From contig NZ_JOIY01000001.1 in the NCBI RefSeq assembly GCF_000720185.1, forward strand, positions 1 through 64,000: a DNA stretch of 64,000 nt, in the 5' to 3' direction. The notes below the pieces were generated by a model. It was not told the DNA's origin and ran no database searches. It saw nothing but the letters and a program-made list of their open reading frames with translations. Within the stretch, counting starts at the first letter, position 1, and every line of letters starts with the position of its first letter. Positions 16,769 through 25,523 of the stretch are shown here, in pieces. The position numbers and the translations under genes are program-made. Source of the stretch: Streptomyces sp. NRRL S-340 (GTDB lineage: Bacteria; Actinomycetota; Actinomycetes; Streptomycetales; Streptomycetaceae).

Positions 16769-17617
16769 TCAGTCCGCCGACAGCACGAACGACGTCTGCA
16801 GCTTCCCGTACCCCGGCACCGTCGCCTCCACCAGGTACGTCTTGCCCACCGCGGCGGAGCCGGCGGGCGGGGTCGCGCACCCGGGGGCGCTGGGCCTGCG
16901 GTCCCAGCGCACGGTGGAGGTGATGCCGCTGCCGCCCGGCACCCGGTACAGCAGGCTCCCCGCGGTCTTCGGGCAGTCGGCCGACGACCAGTAGGTGTCG
17001 CTGCTGCCGGCCTGCGTGACCGTCACCACCGCCGTCTTCGGACCCAGGTCGGCCTTGCAGTCGGTACCGGAGGAGTTCTTCGCGATCAGTTCGAAGGTGG
17101 GAGTCTCGGTGGGAGCGTAGGTGTTGCGCACGCTGCGCAGGCTCAACTTGACCGCCGAGGACGTGCAGTTGGGGAGCGTGCTCCCGGCCGGCAGCACCGC
17201 GCCCGTGCCGCCGCCGCCCGTGCCGCCGCCCTTGGCGCCGTCGTCCGAACCGCCGGCGGACCCGCCGGAGGACGCACCGGAACCTCCCGTGCCGGGACCG
17301 CCGCTGCCGGTGCTCCCGCTGCCGCCGCCGCTCGCCGGGGAACCCGGATCACCGGATCCGCCGGTGGACTCGTCGCGCCCGCCGGGGTGTTGGCTGATCG
17401 CGGGACCCGACTCGGAGGGGCCGGGTCCGATGGTGGAGGGGGTGGGGTTCTTGCCGCCCGCCGCGCCACCGGTGTCCTTGTGGCCCCCGCCGCCGCCCGA
17501 GGTGGCGATCCAGAGGCCCAGCAGGGCCAACAGGGCGACCACGGACAGCAGTACGACCCTCCGTCGCCAGTAGATGGAGGAGGGAAGCGGACCGACCGGA
17601 TTGCGCAGAGATCCCAC
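16769..17617 (-). CDS. membrane-anchored protein with Gly/Ser-rich stalk and extracytoplasmic domain, function unknown
   Basis: From GTG 17617 the protein is 282 residues. A short basic N-terminus (YWRRRV) precedes one membrane helix (VVLLSVVALLALLGLWIA, about 20-38). A stalk of about 100 residues is extremely rich in Gly, Ser and Pro. The last 125 residues form a compact beta-type domain with four cysteines (PNCTSS, TDCKAD, ADCPKT, PGCATP), probably two disulfides, in keeping with an outside location. TACAGT at 17629-17624 is 6 nt before this GTG, supporting a leaderless start here rather than at an upstream GTG (17674). Family unknown to me. Confidence 0.72.
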   Translation of the reverse strand: MGSLRNPVGPLPSSIYWRRRVVLLSVVALLALLGLWIATSGGGGGHKDTGGAAGGKNPTPSTIGPGPSESGPAISQHPGGRDESTGGSGDPGSPASGGGSGSTGSGGPGTGGSGASSGGSAGGSDDGAKGGGTGGGGTGAVLPAGSTLPNCTSSAVKLSLRSVRNTYAPTETPTFELIAKNSSGTDCKADLGPKTAVVTVTQAGSSDTYWSSADCPKTAGSLLYRVPGGSGITSTVRWDRRPSAPGCATPPAGSAAVGKTYLVEATVPGYGKLQTSFVLSAD

Positions 17618-17819
17618 GCCCAAACTGTACGAGAGATCGTGGCCTTCCCCTGTCCCACCCGCCGCGCCGGTCACAACTTTTCCGGATCATCATTCCGGCA
17701 ACCGCCTTGTCACCGGCCCGCCTTGCCGAGCCGGTGACGGCGGGGCGACGTTCGGTGACGAAACGGCCCGCGCCGGGTCACACGCCCGTCCGCCGCCACG
17801 TGGCAGGATCGGAAACGTC

Positions 17820-19010
17820 ATGACTGCGCCCACACTGCCCCCACACAGCAGCCCCACAGCCCCGGCAACCCCACCCGAGACCGAGACCGCCCCCGCCGCC
17901 CCCACCCCGACCACCAGCGCACCCACCGGCACGGCCACCGTCACCGGACCCGCGGAAGCGGCCCCCGCCACCGCACAGCCCGGCGCGGCCGCCCCCGCCA
18001 CCACCGCTGCCACGGTCACCGTCCCCGCCACCACCGTTGCCACCGCCACCACCACGGCGACCGTCGACGCCCCCACCGTCCCGGTGATCACCGGCGCCGG
18101 CCCCGAGTCCGCCGCGGAGCCCGCCGCCCCGCGGCTCGGTGAGACCCTGCACACCCAGGTCATCAGCTGGTTCGACGGCAACGCCCGCGACCTGCCCTGG
18201 CGGCGCGCCGACGCCGGCGCCTGGGGCGTGATGGTCAGCGAGTTCATGCTCCAGCAGACGCCGGTGAGCCGGGTGCTCCCCGTCTACGAACAGTGGCTGG
18301 AGCGCTGGCCGCGCCCCGCCGACCTCGCCAAGGAGGCGCCCGGCGAGGCGGTGCGCGCCTGGGGCCGGCTCGGCTACCCGCGCCGCGCGCTGCGCCTGCA
18401 CGGCGCCGCGGTCGCCATAACGGAACGGCACGGCGGCGACGTGCCCACCGAGCACGCGCAGTTGCTGGCCCTGCCCGGTATCGGGGAGTACACCGCGGCA
18501 GCGGTCGCGTCGTTCGCGTACGGGCAGCGGCACGCCGTGCTGGACACCAACGTCCGCCGGGTCCTGGCCCGCGCGGTCACCGGGGTGCAGTACCCGCCGA
18601 ACGCGACCACCGCGGCCGAACGCAGGCTGGCGCGCACCCTGCTGCCCGAGGACGAGCGGACCGCCGCCCGCTGGGCCGCCGCCTCGATGGAGCTGGGCGC
18701 GCTGGTGTGCACGGCGAAGAACGAGTCGTGCCACCGCTGCCCGATCGCCGCGCACTGCGCGTGGCGGCTGGCGGGCAAGCCGGAGCACGACGGACCGCCG
18801 CGCCGCGGCCAGACGTACGCCGGCACGGACCGCCAGGTGCGGGGCAAGCTGCTCGCCGTGCTGCGGGAGGCGCACACGCCGGTGCCGCAGGCGGTGCTCG
18901 ACCGGGTGTGGCACGAGCCGGTCCAGCGGGCGCGGGCGCTGGACGGGCTCGTCGCGGACGGTCTGGTGGAGCCGCTGCCGGGCGGTCTGTACCGGCTGCC
19001 GCTGACCTGA
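17820..19010 (+). CDS. mutY: A/G-specific adenine glycosylase MutY
   Basis: Removes adenine mispaired with 8-oxoguanine. 396 residues. The catalytic core runs from about 105: MLQQTPV helix, helix-hairpin-helix LPGIGEYTAAAVASFAYG, catalytic Asp in VLDTNVRRV, and the iron-sulfur loop with C-X6-C-X2-C-X5-C spacing (CTAKNESCHRCPIAAHC). There is no C-terminal NUDIX-like domain, as in other actinobacterial MutY. The first 100 residues are a low-complexity Ala/Thr/Pro tract without obvious fold. The true start may lie later, but no good alternative with a ribosome-binding site was seen. It is divergent from the gene at 17617. Confidence 0.93.
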   Translation: MTAPTLPPHSSPTAPATPPETETAPAAPTPTTSAPTGTATVTGPAEAAPATAQPGAAAPATTAATVTVPATTVATATTTATVDAPTVPVITGAGPESAAEPAAPRLGETLHTQVISWFDGNARDLPWRRADAGAWGVMVSEFMLQQTPVSRVLPVYEQWLERWPRPADLAKEAPGEAVRAWGRLGYPRRALRLHGAAVAITERHGGDVPTEHAQLLALPGIGEYTAAAVASFAYGQRHAVLDTNVRRVLARAVTGVQYPPNATTAAERRLARTLLPEDERTAARWAAASMELGALVCTAKNESCHRCPIAAHCAWRLAGKPEHDGPPRRGQTYAGTDRQVRGKLLAVLREAHTPVPQAVLDRVWHEPVQRARALDGLVADGLVEPLPGGLYRLPLT

Positions 19011-19336
19011 CCCACCGTCACTTCACAGCCGGATCACGAATCCAGGGGGCGTCGCGGGCCTCTGTGTCACAGACCCGCGCGCCCTCCTCATGGGCAAATC
19101 CCCCCATACCCAGACCGATCGGAGCACTCCCTTACCCCGTTCCGTCGCCCGTTACACAACCGACGCACAGCCGAGGGCTAGCCGCAGGCTGCTTCGGACA
19201 GCGCCGTGACAACCCGTCCGTACCTTCATTTCCGTGCCCGACGGGCACCGGGCGGCTGCCGACCACAGTCCGCTCGCACACAGGCTCGGGGTCCGGCGCA
19301 CACAGGCCGGAAAACGGGGAGCGGAGGCGGTTGATC
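19011..19336 (+). promoter_or_regulatory. intergenic region between mutY and sigE (mutY end signal, sigE promoter region)
   Basis: 326 bp without a gene. Near 19046-19086 an imperfect hairpin (GCGGGCCTCTGTG against CACAGACCCGC, with further GC pairing outside) may end mutY transcription. A -10-like TACCTT at 19221-19226 is a candidate for the sigE promoter, which in S. coelicolor is activated by CseB. I could not identify a CseB operator. GGAGCGGAGG precedes the sigE ATG. Confidence 0.45.
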
Positions 19337-19876
19337 ATGGCGCAGGGTGAGGTGCTCGAGTTCGAGGAGTACGTGCGTACCCGGCAGGACGCGCTGCTGC
19401 GCAGCGCACGCCGGCTGGTGCCGGACCCGGTCGACGCCCAGGACCTGCTCCAGACCGCGCTGGTACGGACGTACGGCCGCTGGGACGGCATCGCCGACAA
19501 GCGGCTCGCGGACGCCTACCTGCGCCGGGTCATGATCAACACGCGTACCGAGTGGTGGCGGGCCCGGAAGCTGGAGGAGGTCCCGACCGAGCAGCTCCCG
19601 GACGCCTGCGTCGACGACTCCACCGAACAGCACGCCGACCGTGCGCTGCTCATGGACATCATGAAAGTTCTGGCTCCGAAGCAGCGCAGCGTCGTCGTGC
19701 TGCGACACTGGGAGCAGATGTCCACCGAAGAGACCGCCGCGGCACTCGGCATGTCCGCGGGAACGGTCAAGAGCACGCTGCACCGGGCGCTCGCCCGGCT
19801 CCGCGAGGAGCTGGAAGCCCGCGATCTGGACGCACGCGCGCTGGAGCGTGAGGAGCGGGAGCGTTGCGCGGCCTGA
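19337..19876 (+). CDS. sigE: ECF RNA polymerase sigma factor SigE
   Basis: Directs transcription of cell-envelope stress genes. 179 residues with region 2 (PVDAQDLLQTALVRTYGRW) and region 4 (MSTEETAAALGMSAGTVKST) of the SigE-like ECF group; I recognise it as the S. coelicolor SigE orthologue by sequence and by the adjoining cseA, cseB and cseC. It has no anti-sigma factor; in S. coelicolor its level is set by the CseB/CseC two-component system acting on the sigE promoter. ATG 19337 follows GGAGCGGAGG. The 3' end overlaps cseA by 13 nt. Confidence 0.96.
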   Translation: MAQGEVLEFEEYVRTRQDALLRSARRLVPDPVDAQDLLQTALVRTYGRWDGIADKRLADAYLRRVMINTRTEWWRARKLEEVPTEQLPDACVDDSTEQHADRALLMDIMKVLAPKQRSVVVLRHWEQMSTEETAAALGMSAGTVKSTLHRALARLREELEARDLDARALEREERERCAA

Positions 19877-20550
19877 CCGGCAGGGCTGGTGTCGGCCCTG
19901 AGCCCAGCGGGGCCCGAGGGACCTTCCAGGCGGTGAGTACGGCGGTGGCCGGGCTCTCCGCCCTCGCCCTTTTGGTGTCCGCCTGCGGCACGGGCGGCAC
20001 CGGCGCCCGCGACGAGGGGCCCGCCGACGCCAGCTCGGTGGCGGGGACCCCGGCCGCGCCGTCCCCCAGCCCCAGCGACACGCCACGGCCGGTGGACGCG
20101 GTCCGGCTGGTCAAGGACGACCCGAAGGTCTCGGCCACGGTCAAGCGCGGGCTCAAGCCGTGTGTCGCCGACGAGTACCCTGTGGACGTGTCGTACGGCA
20201 AGCTGACCGGCAATTCCGCGGACGACATCGTCATCAACGTGCTGACCTGCGGAGACGCGGTGGGGCTCGGCGCGTACGTGTACCGGGAGCGGGGCGACCG
20301 GTACGAGAACGTGTTCGCGGCCGAGGAGCCGCCGGTGTACGCCGAGATCGACCGCGGGGACCTCGTGGTGACCAAACAGGTGTACGAGAGGGGTGATCCG
20401 GTCTCGAACCCCTCCGGCGAGGACGTCATCACCTACCGCTGGTCCGGCAGCCGGTTCGCCAAGGCGTTCAGCACGCGCAACGAGTACAGCAAGGCCGTCG
20501 GCGGGGGAACGGCGGCGCCCTCGGAGCCGGAGCCGGAACCGGCCAACTGA
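19864..20550 (+). CDS. cseA: lipoprotein CseA, negative modulator of SigE
   Basis: 228 residues with a lipoprotein signal: hydrophobic stretch LSALALLVSAC, lipobox Cys41. In S. coelicolor CseA is an exported lipoprotein that dampens sigE expression. TTG 19864 is chosen because it follows GAGGAGCGGGAGCG and overlaps sigE, giving translational coupling. A GTG at 19933 would leave a signal peptide without positive charges. The mature part is acidic, with LKPCVADEYPVDVSYGKL and a second Cys, and no enzyme signature. Confidence 0.88.
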   Translation: MRGLTGRAGVGPEPSGARGTFQAVSTAVAGLSALALLVSACGTGGTGARDEGPADASSVAGTPAAPSPSPSDTPRPVDAVRLVKDDPKVSATVKRGLKPCVADEYPVDVSYGKLTGNSADDIVINVLTCGDAVGLGAYVYRERGDRYENVFAAEEPPVYAEIDRGDLVVTKQVYERGDPVSNPSGEDVITYRWSGSRFAKAFSTRNEYSKAVGGGTAAPSEPEPEPAN

Positions 20551-20806
20551 CCGGCCGGGTCCTCCCGGCGGCGTGAACCGTTCGGGCCCGCCGGTCCGAA
20601 CCCCTGGTGTACACGGCACCGACCGGGTAGGCGACGGACGGACGCACCACCCCACCGGCGGGCACGCCACCGGCGGACCACCGGCCGGCAGGCCGCCCGA
20701 CGGCGGGCCGGCGCACCGAGGAACGCGGCCCGCGGCCCGCACCACCCGTCAGGCGCGTCCCCCGAGGGGCGCACCACCTGAGCACACGAGGACTGAGAGC
20801 ACAGGG

Positions 20807-21508
20807 ATGGCAGACCAGACCCACGTCCTGTTCGTCGAGGACGACGATGTCATCCGCGAGGCCACCCAGCTCGCCCTGGAGCGGGACGGCTTCGCGGTCA
20901 CGGCGATGCCCGACGGGCTGTCCGGCCTGGAGGCGTTCCGGGCGCGGCGGCCCGACATCGCGCTGCTGGACGTCATGGTCCCCGGCCTCGACGGCGTCAG
21001 CCTGTGCCGCCGCATCCGCGACGAGTCGACGGTTCCGGTGATCATGCTGTCGGCGCGCGCGGACTCCATCGACGTCGTCCTCGGCCTGGAGGCGGGCGCC
21101 GACGACTACGTGACCAAGCCGTTCGACGGCGCCGTCCTCGTCGCCCGGATCCGTGCGGTGCTGCGCCGCTTCGGGCACGCCGGCGGCGACCGGTCCGAGG
21201 CGGGTCCCGCCGGGGCGGACGGCGCGGTGCTGACCTTCGGTGAGCTGGAGGTCGACACCGAGGGCATGGAGGTGCGCCGGGCCGGACGGCCGGTGGGGCT
21301 CACCCCGACCGAGATGCGGCTGCTCCTGGAGTTCTCCTCCGCGCCGGGCACGGTGCTGTCCCGCGACAAGCTCCTGGAACGGGTGTGGGACTACGGCTGG
21401 GGCGGTGACACCCGGGTCGTCGACGTCCATGTGCAGCGGCTGCGCGCCAAGATCGGCCAGGACCGCATCGAGACCGTCCGCGGCTTCGGCTACAAGCTGA
21501 AGGCCTGA
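20807..21508 (+). CDS. cseB: response regulator CseB (OmpR/PhoB family)
   Basis: 233 residues. The receiver domain has the acidic pocket EDDD (11-14), phosphoacceptor Asp55 (LLDVMVPG) and Lys104 (VTKPF). The C-terminal winged helix ends RVVDVHVQRLRAKIG...TVRGFGYKL. Activated by CseC, it turns on sigE. It lies 256 bp after cseA; that gap contains no gene I can support and may hold a separate promoter. ATG 20807 is preceded by an ACAGGG element. Confidence 0.96.
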   Translation: MADQTHVLFVEDDDVIREATQLALERDGFAVTAMPDGLSGLEAFRARRPDIALLDVMVPGLDGVSLCRRIRDESTVPVIMLSARADSIDVVLGLEAGADDYVTKPFDGAVLVARIRAVLRRFGHAGGDRSEAGPAGADGAVLTFGELEVDTEGMEVRRAGRPVGLTPTEMRLLLEFSSAPGTVLSRDKLLERVWDYGWGGDTRVVDVHVQRLRAKIGQDRIETVRGFGYKLKA

Positions 21509-21519
21509 GCGGGGCACGC

Positions 21520-22869
21520 ATGCGGGGGAACACGCGGCGCCTGCTCCCCGGGCGCCTGGAGAACGCGGACATCCGTACGGGCCTGCGGTGGAAGCTCAGC
21601 GCGGCCATCGCCCTGGTGGGTGCGCTGATCGCCGTCGCGCTGAGCCTGGTGGTGCACAACGCCGCGCGGGTGTCGATGCTGGACAACGCGCGCGACCTCG
21701 CCGACTCGCGGCTCGTGTACGCCCAGCCGCTGTACGAGCGGCCCGGTCACCGGCCGACCTCCTCGATCATCAAGATCGACGATCCGCTGCTGCCGGCCGC
21801 GCTGCAGCAGAAGATCCGGGAGGGCCGGCGGGCCACGTACGTCACCGACCACCGGGGCGGGGTGCCGGACATCTGGGCGGCCATGCCGATCAAGGGCGGT
21901 CACGTGCTGTCCGTGCACACCCACTTCACGGACCGCAGCGCGAACATCCTCAGGGACCTCGACCAGGCCCTGGTCATCGGCTCCATCGCGGTCGTCCTCG
22001 GGGGCAGCGCGCTGGGCGTGCTCATCGGCGGCCAGCTCTCGCGCCGGCTCCGCAAGGCCGCCGCCGCCGCGAACCAGGTCGCCAACGGTGAGCCGGACGT
22101 CCGGGTCCGGGACGCCATCGGCGGTGTCGTGCGCGACGAGACCGATGATCTCGCGCGCGCGGTGGACGCGATGGCGGACGCGCTCCAGCAGCGGCTGGAG
22201 GCCGAGCGGCGGGTCACCGCGGACATCGCGCACGAGCTGCGCACCCCGGTGACCGGGCTGCTGACGGCGGCCGAGCTGCTGCCGCCCGGCCGCCCCACGG
22301 AACTGGTCCTGGACCGTGCGAAGGCGATGCGCACCCTGGTGGAGGACGTCCTGGAGGTCGCCCGGCTCGACGGCGCCTCCGAGCGGGCCGAACTCCAGGA
22401 CATCCTGCTCGGCGAGTTCGTCGCCCGGCGGGTGGCGGCCAAGGACCCGGACGTCGAGGTGCGGGTGGTGCACGAGTCGATGGTCACCACCGACCCGCGG
22501 CGCCTGGAGCGGGTGCTGTTCAACCTGATCACCAACGCCGCCCGGCACGGGAGGCCGCCGATCCAGGTGACCGTGGAGGGCCGGGTCATCCGGGTACGGG
22601 ACCACGGCCCCGGCTTCCCGGAGGCGCTGCTCGCCGAGGGACCCAGCCGCTTCCGCACCGGCAGCGCGGACCGTGCCGGCCGCGGTCACGGGCTCGGCCT
22701 GACCATCGCCGCCGGGCAGGCCCGCGTCCTGGGCGCCCGGCTGACCTTCCGCAACGTCCGTCCCGCGGGCGCCCCGGAACACGTCCCGGCCGAGGGCGCG
22801 GTCGCCGTGCTGTGGCTCCCGGAACACGCGCCGACCAGCACGGGCAGCTACCCGACCCTGCCGGCCTGA
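21520..22869 (+). CDS. cseC: sensor histidine kinase CseC
   Basis: 449 residues. Two membrane helices (about 26-46 and 150-172) flank an extracytoplasmic sensor of about 100 residues. A HAMP linker follows, then the H-box AHELRTPV with phosphorylated His238, N-box LFNLITNAARHG, and G-boxes (DHGPGFPE, GHGLGLTI). It detects cell-wall damage in S. coelicolor and phosphorylates CseB. The gene begins 11 nt after cseB and is closed by a strong terminator. Confidence 0.96.
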   Translation: MRGNTRRLLPGRLENADIRTGLRWKLSAAIALVGALIAVALSLVVHNAARVSMLDNARDLADSRLVYAQPLYERPGHRPTSSIIKIDDPLLPAALQQKIREGRRATYVTDHRGGVPDIWAAMPIKGGHVLSVHTHFTDRSANILRDLDQALVIGSIAVVLGGSALGVLIGGQLSRRLRKAAAAANQVANGEPDVRVRDAIGGVVRDETDDLARAVDAMADALQQRLEAERRVTADIAHELRTPVTGLLTAAELLPPGRPTELVLDRAKAMRTLVEDVLEVARLDGASERAELQDILLGEFVARRVAAKDPDVEVRVVHESMVTTDPRRLERVLFNLITNAARHGRPPIQVTVEGRVIRVRDHGPGFPEALLAEGPSRFRTGSADRAGRGHGLGLTIAAGQARVLGARLTFRNVRPAGAPEHVPAEGAVAVLWLPEHAPTSTGSYPTLPA

Positions 22870-22881
22870 GCGTCCTCACGG

Positions 22882-22913
22882 CGAAGGCCCCCGGCGGCGG
22901 CCGGGGGCCTTCG
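22882..22913. terminator. terminator after cseC
   Basis: A perfect 14-bp stem (22882-22895 with 22900-22913), 4-nt loop, begins 12 nt after the cseC stop. It can also serve the converging MFS gene. Confidence 0.9.
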
Positions 22914-22985
22914 TGTCGTGCGTGCCGTGCGTACGTGTGCCATGCGTACGGTACGTGCGTGCCTGCCGTGCGTACGGTGCGTGCG
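22914..22985 (+). repeat. low-complexity GCGTGCCGTGCGTACG-type repeat
   Basis: Several imperfect copies of a 20-25 bp unit containing CGTGCGTACG stand between the cseC terminator and the end of the MFS gene. There is no coding potential; it is probably simple slippage repeat. Confidence 0.65.
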
Positions 22986-22996
22986 CCGCGGCGGGA

Positions 22997-24589
22997 TCAG
23001 ATCGCTTCCGCGAGGCCCTCGGCCCCCGCCTTGCCCGCTCCGTCGGCCTTCGCCGTGGCCGGACCGGCGCCCTTGAGGGGCACCTCCTTGACGAACACCG
23101 CGGCGACCAGGGCGACGATGCCCACCACCGCGCCGAGCAGGAACGCCGAGTGCGTACCGGCGGACACCGCGTGCTGGTAGGCCTCGCGGACGGCGGCCGG
23201 GAGCTTGGCCAGGCTCGCGGCGTCCAGCTGCGCGGACTTCTCGGTCATCTTGGAGCCCGACGCGCCGGCCCGCTCGGCCATGACGTCCTGGACCCGGTTG
23301 TTGAACAGCGCGCCCATGATCGCCACGCCGAAGGACGAGCCGAGCGTACGGAAGAGGGTGGTGGACGAGGAGGCCACACCCATGTCCTTCATCTGCACGC
23401 TGTTCTGCGCGACCAGCATGGTGATCTGCATCAGGCAGCCCATGCCCGCGCCGAGGACGGCCATGTACAGGCCGGAGGTGAGCCGGGTGGTGCCGGTGTC
23501 CATCAGGGACAGCAGGTACAGGCCGACGACCATGAGGATGCTGCCGACCACCGGGAACACCTTGTACCGGCCGCTGCTGGTGGTGACCCGGCCCGCGATC
23601 ATCGACACGACCAGCATCGCGCCGAGCATGGGCAGCAGCAGCAGACCGGAGTTGGTCGCGGAGGCGCCCTGGACCGACTGCTGGTACAGCGGCAGGAAGA
23701 GCACCGCGCCGAACATCACGAAACCGGTGATGAAGCCGATGACCGACATCAGGGTGAAGTTGCGGCTGCGGAAGATGTGCAGCGGCACGATCGGCTCCGC
23801 GGCCCTGGTCTGCCAGAACACGAACCCGACGAGCGCGACCACGCCGATCGCGGTCAGCTCCATGATCCGCGCGGACGTCCAGGCGTACTCGGAACCGCCC
23901 CAGGTGGTGACGAGCACGATGGAGCTGATGCCGAGGGTGAGCAGCGCGGCGCCCAGGTAGTCGACGCGCGCCTCGGAGCGCTTCTTCGGCAGGTGCAGCA
24001 CGGCACTGACCGCGACGAGCGCCACGGCACCGAGCGGAAGGTTGATGTAGAACGCCCAGCGCCATCCCCAGTTGTCGGTGATGGTGCCGCCGACCAGCGG
24101 ACCGCCGATCATCGCCAGCGCCATGACGCCGGCCATCATGCCCTGGTACTTGCCGCGCTCCCGGGGCGGGATGAGGTCACCGATGATGGCCATCACGCCC
24201 ACCATCAGACCGCCGGCGCCCAGGCCCTGCAGGGCGCGGAAGCCGATCAGCTGTCCCATGTCCTGGGCCATGCCGCTCAGCGCGGACCCGACCAGGAAGA
24301 GCACGATGGACGTCATGAAGGCGCCCTTGCGCCCGTACATGTCGCCGAGCTTGCCCCACAGCGGGGTGGCCGCGGCGGTGGCGAGCGTATAGGCGGTCAC
24401 CACCCAGGAGAGGTGCTGGAGGCCGCCCAGCTCGCCGACGATCGTCGGCATCGCGGTGCCCACGATCATGTTGTCGAGCATCGCGAGCATCATGGCGATC
24501 ATGAGGGCGAGCAGGACGACCCGCACGCTCTTCGGCTGTTTTCCGGCGTCGGCACCTGCCGTCGCCTTGGCTATCGCTGTGTCCGCCAT
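22997..24589 (-). CDS. MFS drug exporter, DHA2 (EmrB/QacA, 14-helix) family
   Basis: 530 residues, about 14 membrane segments. Motif A between helices 2 and 3 is GKLGDMYGRKGAF; the helix-1 motif LDNMIVGTAMPTI is typical of DHA2 proton-driven exporters of cationic drugs and antibiotics. The substrate is unknown. ATG 24589 follows a GGGGA element. It is divergently paired with a TetR regulator, with three palindromes between them that are likely operators. Confidence 0.9.
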   Translation of the reverse strand: MADTAIAKATAGADAGKQPKSVRVVLLALMIAMMLAMLDNMIVGTAMPTIVGELGGLQHLSWVVTAYTLATAAATPLWGKLGDMYGRKGAFMTSIVLFLVGSALSGMAQDMGQLIGFRALQGLGAGGLMVGVMAIIGDLIPPRERGKYQGMMAGVMALAMIGGPLVGGTITDNWGWRWAFYINLPLGAVALVAVSAVLHLPKKRSEARVDYLGAALLTLGISSIVLVTTWGGSEYAWTSARIMELTAIGVVALVGFVFWQTRAAEPIVPLHIFRSRNFTLMSVIGFITGFVMFGAVLFLPLYQQSVQGASATNSGLLLLPMLGAMLVVSMIAGRVTTSSGRYKVFPVVGSILMVVGLYLLSLMDTGTTRLTSGLYMAVLGAGMGCLMQITMLVAQNSVQMKDMGVASSSTTLFRTLGSSFGVAIMGALFNNRVQDVMAERAGASGSKMTEKSAQLDAASLAKLPAAVREAYQHAVSAGTHSAFLLGAVVGIVALVAAVFVKEVPLKGAGPATAKADGAGKAGAEGLAEAI

Positions 24590-24623
24590 CGTTCCCCAGC
24601 TCCCCCAGGTGTGCCTGTCCCAC

Positions 24624-24715
24624 TTACTTGCCGCCCGGCAAGTCATTACACTCGGGAAGGTAGAGCTTTACTAGCCGGGCGTCAAGTAAGTTTTCACTGG
24701 CCTGTCGGCAGGTAA
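24624..24715. promoter_or_regulatory. three TetR-type operators between the MFS and TetR genes
   Basis: Three related 22-bp palindromes occur at 24624-24645, 24668-24689 and 24694-24715. The first has a perfect core, ACTTGCCG-CC-CGGCAAGT; the others are degenerate (TTACTAGCC...CAAGTAA and TCACTGGCC...CAGGTAA). The shared half-site is TTACTTGCC. Centre spacings are 44 and 26 bp. Their position in the divergent promoter region makes them the probable binding sites of the adjacent TetR protein, repressing both genes. Confidence 0.8.
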
Positions 24716-24744
24716 GTTTCCGGGACAGCGCGAGGAGTACGAGG

Positions 24745-25341
24745 ATGGGCGTCACGATGGACGGCACCAAGCAGCAGCGCCGCGGCAACACCCGCCAGCG
24801 CATCCAGGACGTGGCCCTCGGACTCTTCGCGGAGCAGGGCTACGAGAAGACGTCCCTGCGCGAGATCGCCGAGCGCCTGGACGTGACGAAGGCCGCGCTC
24901 TACTACCACTTCAGAACCAAGGAAGAGATCATCGTCAGCCTCTTCGAGGACCTGACGCAGCCGATCCAGGACCTGATCGAGTGGGGCCGGGGACAGCCGC
25001 ACACGCTGGAGACCAAGCAGGAGATCGTCCGCCGCTACAGCGACGCGCTGGCCGGCGCCTCCCCGCTGTTCCGCTTCATGCAGGAGAACCAGGCGACGGT
25101 CAGGGAACTGCGCATCGGCGACACCTTCAAGGACCGGATGCGCGGTCTGCGGGACATCATCATCGACCCGGAGGCGAGCCTGACCGACCAGGTGCGCTGC
25201 ATCAGCGCCCTGTTCACGCTGCACGCAGGCATGTTCGTCATGCAGGACCTCGAAGGCGACCCGGAGGAACGGCGCAAGGCCGTCCTGGAGGTCTCCATCG
25301 ACCTGGTGACCCAGGCCCACCGGGGCGCCCACGGAGACTGA
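24745..25341 (+). CDS. TetR-family transcriptional regulator
   Basis: 198 residues. The N-terminal helix-turn-helix (SLREIAERLDVTKAALYYHF, 37-56) is standard for TetR; the rest is the ligand-binding helical domain with a single Cys. ATG 24745 follows GAGGAGTACGAGG. Divergent from the MFS exporter, it is most likely the exporter's repressor, released by the exported compound. Confidence 0.92.
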   Translation: MGVTMDGTKQQRRGNTRQRIQDVALGLFAEQGYEKTSLREIAERLDVTKAALYYHFRTKEEIIVSLFEDLTQPIQDLIEWGRGQPHTLETKQEIVRRYSDALAGASPLFRFMQENQATVRELRIGDTFKDRMRGLRDIIIDPEASLTDQVRCISALFTLHAGMFVMQDLEGDPEERRKAVLEVSIDLVTQAHRGAHGD

Positions 25342-25428
25342 GGGCGCGGCGCCGCGCCGACCCGCGGTGAACGCGGCACCGCGCCGCCCCCGGGACCACG
25401 GCACGCCGCCGCCGGGCCGCGCGCACAG

Positions 25429-25470
25429 CACCGTGCCGCCCCGCTGCGGACACAGCGGGGCGGCACGGTG
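25429..25470. terminator. terminator between tetR-type gene and M23 peptidase gene
   Basis: A perfect 18-bp stem (25429-25446 with 25453-25470) with a 6-nt loop lies between two convergent genes, so it probably works in both directions. Confidence 0.9.
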
Positions 25471-25523
25471 GTGAATCGTTCAGCCTGGCTTCACCGGGGG
25501 TGTGACCCGGTTCCGGCGTGGGC

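Noticed and set aside
22914..22985. Short repeats after cseC as a CRISPR array
   Set aside because: Units are imperfect and directly adjoining, without unique spacers of regular length, and there are no cas genes.
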